Shown here: positions 58,191 through 64,000 of the stretch, one piece after another
Layout: every line of letters begins with the position of its first letter
Position numbering within the stretch: position 1 is the stretch's first letter
NCBI GenBank assembly: GCA_030248295.1
Contig: JASANH010001263.1
Span: forward strand, 248,001-312,000
Source of the DNA: Mesodorylaimus sp. YZB2_4
Lineage: Eukaryota > Nematoda > Enoplea > Dorylaimida > Dorylaimidae
Length of the DNA: 64,000 nucleotides
Reading direction: 5' to 3'
The notes under the pieces: generated by a model
The model's input: only the letters and a program-made list of their open reading frames with translations
What the model was told of the DNA's origin: nothing
Databases searched by the model: none
Made by a program: the position numbers and the translations under genes

Positions 58191-60293
58191 ATGTCTTCCG
58201 GTAAGCGTGGCTGGCTGCTAGTGAGTCATTGGAATGTGTAGGCAGTGATCGATGAGCCATTGATTTTCAGTAGAACGTTTTGAGGGGTCGATTCTACATA
58301 TAGTTACGGGATGATGAGTCAGTGGTACACGTGAAGTAGGTCTATACGTTCCTTGTTTTTGGGCGAAACGGTTGACGTTCACTGCAGCTTGTCTTTCTTT
58401 TTCACCCTCAAGCAAAAGTAAGGAAAAAGGTCAGGTGGTGCTGTTCGCCTTTGAGAATGCTCTTTAGTCTTTGAACAGAGGGAACAGAGGCCCATTACAA
58501 ATGGATGGTCAATGATGATGGAACTCGCATTTCTGCTCTTCTCTAAACTACAGCACAAACGAGTTATTTTGTTCAAAAATGCCATTTTCTGACAATTGTA
58601 GACATTCCTCCATCAAGGGCCATCGGCCAAAAGAGCGCTTTTTAGTAGAGGAAGTAAAATGAAGGAAACAAGCCTGCTTTCTTGGGTAACTCCTTGTCGA
58701 GTGTTCGTCAGAATCAGCTCCAGGTGACCCTACATTTTTGACTTCTACCATGACCATTCATTGCACTTTAGACTGGCCATTGAAAGCATGCTTTTGCTAC
58801 ACAAATTTATGCAATATCTCGCATTTAGCAATCGGCATGTACAGTATTGTTGCAATGCTTCAAACCTGACTGACAGTGAGCCGTAGGCCAAAACATGGTG
58901 ATTCTACAGTAGCGATGTATCATACTTTCCTGTTTCGAAAAACGATTTTCAAGCTTGGCTTGCTGACTAATAGCGGAAAAGTGTCAAAGTCGCACGGATG
59001 TTAGTCGAATCACCTTGAAGCTAAAAAACAAAACTGTTGTGCCATCTCAATTTTCTTAGACGTAAAGTTCCGGTCTAGAAATAACTTGGTTTCAGTATTG
59101 CCCTCCTAAAAAACATCCTGTTTGTTAGTTTGCCACTTTCAGAAACAGGGGATGCGGAAGACGAGATGACTAAGCCGGATGGGTGCGGAGTATGGCGGAT
59201 ATTTGGTAGCATGAACATCACAATGCTCTTCGCAAATGCCCTTGCATGACTGACATGGCTTCCCACAGCCCAGTGCCCAAAACCAGACATGTAAATGAGG
59301 GGATCAGCTGAATCCGAGGCATGTTTTCAGATGACGCGTGTGCAAAGTGTGGCGAAGAGCTGACCATAAAACGTCCCGGATGCACGGCTTTGGACAAAAC
59401 TTATCACCAAGACTGCTTCGTTTGCTTCGACTGCAGTGAGTTAGATTCAACTTGAGTATGATTTTCAGACCTATGCTCCCTTCTAACGCAGGTGGTAAGC
59501 TGCTCGGCGGTACATTCTACACAGTCAATGATAACCCACTGTGCGAAAAGTGTTTCGAGAAGACTTTGGATACGTGCGCTGGCTGTGGGAGTGCAGTCAA
59601 AGATAAGGTAAGGAGAAATGCTTGGGTGTTGCCAAAAAATTGATCCGGTCAGAATACTATACGAACTTCTTCAGATGGCGCAAGCTCACAATTAGGTGGC
59701 AAGAACACACTCTGCCGTAGTGTTTTATGGACTGCTGTCTATAAAATACTGCGACAACTTTGTTTCCACTTCAGGTCCTAAAAGCATTGGGTAAGTCTTA
59801 CCACCCAAACTGCTTCGGGTGCTCGTCGTGTAAGCGATCATTGGAGGGAGTCCAGTTCACGGTGGATTCGGAAAACGCACCCCATTGCATTCAATGCTAT
59901 CGCGAGTAGGTACTCACTGGACTCCAGCACACTGTGCACGTACTCCCACTTCCGTTTCCTACTTTTTCAGCAAATTTGCCCCACGATGCGCTGCTTGCAG
60001 CAAGCCCATCGCGGCCGAAGAAGGTGGTGAGATGCCCAACCGAATCGTAGCTATGGAGCGTAACTATCACGTGGAATGTTACAAATGCGAGGTGAACTTT
60101 AGAACCTCTAAAATCTGCCTCTTTCTGCCAGCTGCCTCCTCCACGATTAACCTCCATCCATTTTAATTTTTAGGATTGCGACCTAAAACTTTCGTCAAAA
60201 ATCGAAGGCCAAGAATGCTATCCCCTCGATGGGCATCTATTATGCAAAACATGCAACCTAAACCGTGTTCGAGCGCAGCAAGAAGCAAACTGA
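58191..60293 (+). CDS. Compact three-LIM protein of the zyxin/LPP/ajuba family
   Basis: Six exons: 58191-58200, 59331-59435, 59492-59607, 59775-59905, 59971-60091 and 60174-60293; 200 residues in frame. Three LIM domains in tandem: CAKCGEELT ... YHQDCFVCFDC, CAGCGSAVKDKVLKALGK ... YHPNCFGCSSC, and CAACSKPIAA ... YHVECYKCEDC, with the family signatures QCYRDKFAPRC and CYPLDGHLLCKTC. Zyxin, LPP and ajuba relatives work at focal adhesions and cell junctions and shuttle to the nucleus. The first exon, with start codon and only ten coding bases (ATGTCTTCCG|gtaagc), sits after a GCCGCA Kozak-like context and an in-frame upstream stop at 58167; its phase fits exon 2. If right, the protein lacks the long proline-rich N-terminus of this family. 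The alternative is an undetected larger N-terminal exon. The LIM part is very secure. Confidence 0.82.
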
Positions 60294-62029
60294 AATCACT
60301 TCGATTCGATCAAAATATTAGTCCAAAACTCGAGCGCATTATCATCGCTCAAAGTCAGCCCCAAGTTTCCGACATGGCATATTATTACTATTGTGTAATT
60401 ATTATCACTGGGCTTAGGACTGCCAAATATGGCGCGCTTTGTTATCACTAATGATAAGAACACGCATATATTTTTGGGAATGCACGTGTTTGCTAAGATT
60501 TCTTATTATTTTTTATACTTGTGCTAAAATGTGATAGACGTGGAAAATGTATTGTAGCGGCTGGGTAATTTTGGATGGACATCATGTGCATTAAATAGAG
60601 CCCGTGCTTAGTGAGTAGTCAGTCGGTGATTTCCAACTCAGTTATTGATTCCGAGAGTCAAAGCTGCATTACAGCGCTTAGATACTTGACCTAAACTCAC
60701 CTGCTGATCACAAGTGCCTAATGTATTGGCTCTGAAGAATTTCCGCCCAAGCCACGTTTCTAGCACGCCACTATACATAGCACTACCGCTCTAAAAGCGG
60801 GACAACAAAACAATCACAAAACAGTCCAGGATCAGATGCGTTGAACGAGGTCAAACTTGAAAGATTACATTTTTCTTGAAAATTTGCCTTACTTCTATCA
60901 TTGCCATCGCAATTCTATTGACATTCTCTCTCTAATCGCTTGCATTTGCAAGATCAATCCAATGACCAAAACGGTTTATCATCATCAACTCAAGGATGGG
61001 TCAAGGGCAGTGTGGATGTAAAATATCGATTGGTGAAGCTCGAATGGCAAGCCTCGATGATGGAGGAAGCTGAAAGCGGACGATGAAGCGAACGTGAGCT
61101 GGTGCAGTCAGGCATGGTGACAGGAATGCTGATGCTGTTTCAGTAAAGCTATGATGTGATCAGGGATCAGGCAAAACCGAAAAAGTAGACCCCGAAGCTT
61201 GCAGTGGTGAACTTGTCTGTCATTGTCTATAGATTAAGCTGGAAAGGGTATCCGGGCGATTGTTCGCCAGTAATTATTCGCCGGGCCAAGGTATGTTTGG
61301 TCAATGGGAGGGGTGAAGGGGTCAATGGGATGGCCTTTATCGGTACACTTCCTTTTGCAAGACGCTGCTATCGTTCCTTTCATAGGTACTTACCGTACTC
61401 GTATTTGGAGTTTGGAATTATGGGCTAGTTAAAGCATAGCGGAGCACCTGCTATCGCATCCTCCAGTCACTTCCACTTCGACAGAGGGGTACTCTTCCAG
61501 GCATTTTATTTCTTCTTAAGCCACTCCTAAAGTCACTTCTTATTAAGCCAAGTTACAAAATATTTGCTAAATTTTAATGGAGTCCAGTGTTTTCTAAACA
61601 TCGCGTCAGGCAAATCAGAGAAAATTAGAAAAAAGCTGGGTTCGGCAATTGTTGCGCATTTCGAAGAGGAAGAGATGATTAGATCAGCAGTTCTAGTCCT
61701 GGTCAGCCATTGCCTATTGCAAAATCACTGGCTGAATGGCTGCTAGAATTATCGCTGTGTATTTGGGCTGGAATTTTCGCTATTATTTTAATATATATTA
61801 TATATATTAAACCATAGAGCGCCTATCAGCCAATCATTTATGGGATTATAAAACCATGAGCTAGATGTATTGTTGACATTATTTGTGTTTTTAGTTGGAA
61901 TGATTTGGGTTTTCTGTCGACAACTTTAAATTCTAGGTCGTTGACTTATTCTTGAATGAACTAGGAGTCTCACAAAGCGACTCATCGAACAATCGCGCGT
62001 GATTCGCTGGAAAGTGATGTGGAAAAAAG
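60294..62029. other. Intergenic stretch after the LIM gene
   Basis: Contains the LIM gene 3' UTR. No coding frame with recognisable motifs. An A/T palindrome (TTTAATATATATTATATATATTAAA-like) lies near 61787-61811. Confidence 0.45.
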
Positions 62030-63000
62030 CAGTACATCAACATGGGCAACAAGCCTGGCCAAGCAGCCATCTGAGACAGTAGTGCAAGCAGATGCAGCTT
62101 GGATTCGAGCTCCCGCTGATAATGTACAAGTACTTCCCAGGCTTTACACTGCCATAACCCAGCCAGCATGTCGTGTCTTTGTGCAATGAAGGCCATTTGA
62201 ATCAGTTCTTTCGGGCGGTGCGGTTGGTTCGAAGGTTGGCTCGCTGCAGAAATGAACGACGCTGGGATCGACAACCCCACCCTGCAGGACTTCAGGACTT
62301 CTGCAGGAGCAGTGGGAACGAGCGGGCCCGAAGCTTGTAAAGGATCCATACATCTTCTTTTGCCAATCCAACTACGCTCGATTCTCTCGAGTACTGAATA
62401 CGAGGCGAGTGCTTTGCTGCTGGAACGTGCGAGCACTCAAACCACCCTTGTTTTAGGATGTCGCAGTGCATCACTCGCGCGATGGGCCAAGCGTGGCTCG
62501 TCATGAGCGATCAAGAAAAGCAGCCGTACGTCGACATGTTCAAGGAAGACCTCGAGCAGTACAAGAAGGTCAAGGCTAAGTGGGTCGCGGCGTACAACCG
62601 ATGGCGATATTTCGGTCGACCACCGAAATATCGCCATCGGACCAAATACAACCGGACTTGGCTCGGGGTGAGTGGCTTCACTTGGTCCTGAGACTGACGA
62701 CTGTTTCAGGCCGTGCCGTTTCAGTTGACGCCGCCCAAACGCTGCCGTCCATCTTTCATTTGGTTCGTCTCGCATATGCGCCCCACGATTCAGCAGCGGT
62801 GCCTGAACTGGGCCGATACGGAGAGAGTGCAAGAGATCGCCAAGATTTGGAGGGCCATGTCGGAGTAGGAGAAAGCCCCATTCAAGTAAGATCGCTCCTT
62901 GTCCCCTCACTCGCTAAAAGCTAAGGGTGTCATCTTTTCAGGGAACACGCCAAGCAGGACCTGGCTCGCTACGACCAAGAAATGCACGAGTTCCGTCGCT
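62030..63000 (+). repeat. Compound repeat with HMG-box gene, copy C
   Basis: Same strand as copy A. It shares the segment of copy B that copy A lacks (AGCAGTACATCAACATGGG onward) and all four HMG exons, then diverges after about 62995. The tail unit shared with 47826-47990 reappears at about 63190-63360 but inverted relative to the gene, so here the repeat is rearranged. Confidence 0.8.
62252..63000 (+). pseudogene. HMG-box gene copy C, broken
   Basis: Four exons in the order of copy B, with the same introns: exon 1 from 62252, exon 2 from about 62460, exon 3 62710-62885, exon 4 from 62942. Differences from copy B: in exon 1, TGGCTCATGGAG is replaced by a sequence one base longer, shifting the frame; exon 2 carries a palindromic insertion (62598-62640); exon 3 has TAG in place of GAG in the EEEK segment; the last exon loses its 3' end. 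It is a dead copy. Confidence 0.8.
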
Positions 63001-63189
63001 GGCCATTCACATTTGGCTGCGGGCGACGCATCCTGCACCGTGGGCTGGGGAACGCTGAAGGAGTAGAATTAAGAAACTGCCCTCGAACACCAGTGGGTTT
63101 TTTTGTCCCTTCTTGCTAGTATGATGATCTGAGGATGCCTGTACTGGCACGTGCCAGGATGGCAGGCAACACGCGACCGTTAGCGGTGA

Positions 63190-63360
63190 GCTCCTAGTGG
63201 AGACGCCATTTGGGAGCTGACATGTGAGTTGGTCCTTTCATGACCTCCTTTACCGCAATATGACTGCTTCCCGACTGGTGTTCGAGGGCCAATTTCCTGA
63301 TTCTCTGCTCGTTCGGCTCCCGCATCCTGGCGGCACTAGATGAGTCTCCCGCAGCCCGCA
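63190..63360. repeat. Tail unit of the compound repeat
   Basis: From CTCCTAGTGGAGACGCC to TGAGTCTCCCGCAG this matches 47826-47990 in the same orientation and 40500-40582 inverted. It is present beside all three HMG copies but in different orientation relative to the gene at copy C. Confidence 0.7.
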
Positions 63361-63728
63361 AGGCCAGCGACAGACTTACCGGATTGCATTGTGAGACTGG
63401 TTCCCACTCTCTGAATCAGAACGGGCTTACTAAACTGATGGTGAGGTGAGAATTTTCCAAAATCAGTCGTCTTTCAAGTATGTCCCAAAGTTTAGTGTGG
63501 AATTGTAATTATGCCTCTCCAGTTGGAGAACACCATTCACTCATGCCTTACTGCGAGATGTTGTCTCGTATACGGATACACAGAGCCTTCCAATCAGCGA
63601 CTTGATAGAGCAGAATGCCTCTCAGTACTGACAGTGAGATAAGAAGTGGTAAACATGGATGGAAACTCGCAGTGGCCAGTTTTCGTCTTCCTACCCTTTT
63701 GCCAAACTGTTATTATCATGAGCTGTAA

Positions 63729-64000
63729 ATGGCTACGAAGTACAAGCTGTACTATTTCCCAGCTCGTGGGCGATGTGAATTCATTCGATATATCCTAGCA
63801 TATGCCAATGTGCCGTACGAAGAAATCACAATCGACTGGGACAAATGGGACTCAGCAAAGCAGTGTGAGCTCCTGGCGAAGTCAAGTCGTTACATCTTTA
63901 ATTACTCAAATTCATTCTTGTAGTAATGCCCATGGGCGTTGTCCCTGTGCTAGAATTGGAAAACGGTATTAAGCTGAGCCAATCTCTGGCTATTGGAAGA
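63729..64000 (+). CDS. Second sigma-class GST, 5' part
   Basis: Exon 1, 63729-63864, starts MATKYKLYYFPARGRCEFIR and ends in phase 1 at donor T|gtgagc; exon 2 starts at 63924 after attcttgtag and reads L-MPMGVVPVLELENG, then LSQSLAIGR to the window edge. It parallels the GST at 50.1-51.1 kb exon for exon with clear divergence, so it is a paralogue on the opposite strand. The gene is cut by the window end. Confidence 0.9.

Noticed and set aside
61787-61811. A/T palindrome as an origin or element end
   Set aside because: Simple TA-rich sequence; no flanking inverted repeats or partner end found.

Overview
The window is nuclear DNA of an invertebrate animal. Nearly every recognisable gene is a metazoan orthologue (CNOT2, GOLIM4, SCO1, AEBP2/jing, Jun, MSH5, cystathionine gamma-lyase, a zyxin-type LIM protein, a sigma-class glutathione transferase), cut by many short GT-AG introns, some only about 50 bases long. 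Keeping MSH5 argues against flies. A small ecdysozoan such as a tardigrade is my best guess from the general character of the genes, but nothing here proves it. Exon limits below were read from splice signals, reading-frame phase and remembered family sequences, and in the main models the coding lengths close in frame.

Layout, left to right: 3' end of a ZCCHC24-like zinc-knuckle gene (+, about 0.1-0.7 kb); intronless SLC46-type transporter (+, 2.2-4.0 kb); GOLIM4/GPP130-like Golgi protein (-, 4.9-6.7 kb) head to head with CNOT2 (+, 7.5-10.4 kb); TMEM53-like hydrolase-fold protein (+, 11.3-12.7 kb); SCO1 copper chaperone (-, 12.9-15.1 kb); tRNA-Ser(UGA) (-); AEBP2 (+, 16.7-19.6 kb); a gene with a U1-type zinc finger (+, 20.8-23.8 kb, one junction unresolved); an unidentified multi-pass membrane protein (-, 24.5-28.2 kb); Jun (-, 29.7-31.8 kb) with AP-1 sites at its 5' end; MSH5 with 18 exons (+, 33.5-38.1 kb).

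From 38 to 50 kb the DNA is repeat-rich. Two inverted copies of a compound repeat carrying an intron-containing double HMG-box (TFAM-like) gene sit at 39.3-40.6 kb (+) and 47.9-49.75 kb (-). Between them are a foldback element with roughly 1 kb inverted arms (40.9-43.1 kb) and a decayed L1/Tx1-like LINE (43.4-47.6 kb, -). A third, broken HMG copy lies at 62.0-63.0 kb.

The right part holds a sigma-class GST (-, 50.1-51.1 kb) with a stray pseudo-exon beside the HMG repeat, cystathionine gamma-lyase (+, 52.3-55.1 kb), a compact three-LIM protein (+, 58.2-60.3 kb) and the start of a second GST (+, from 63.7 kb). The genes are mostly housekeeping or regulatory and do not form one pathway. The most unusual content is the dispersal of an intron-bearing host-type HMG gene inside mobile or duplicated DNA, the L-M-L'-M' foldback, and three GC-AG introns. 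I saw no CRISPR array, no LTR element and no prokaryotic feature.
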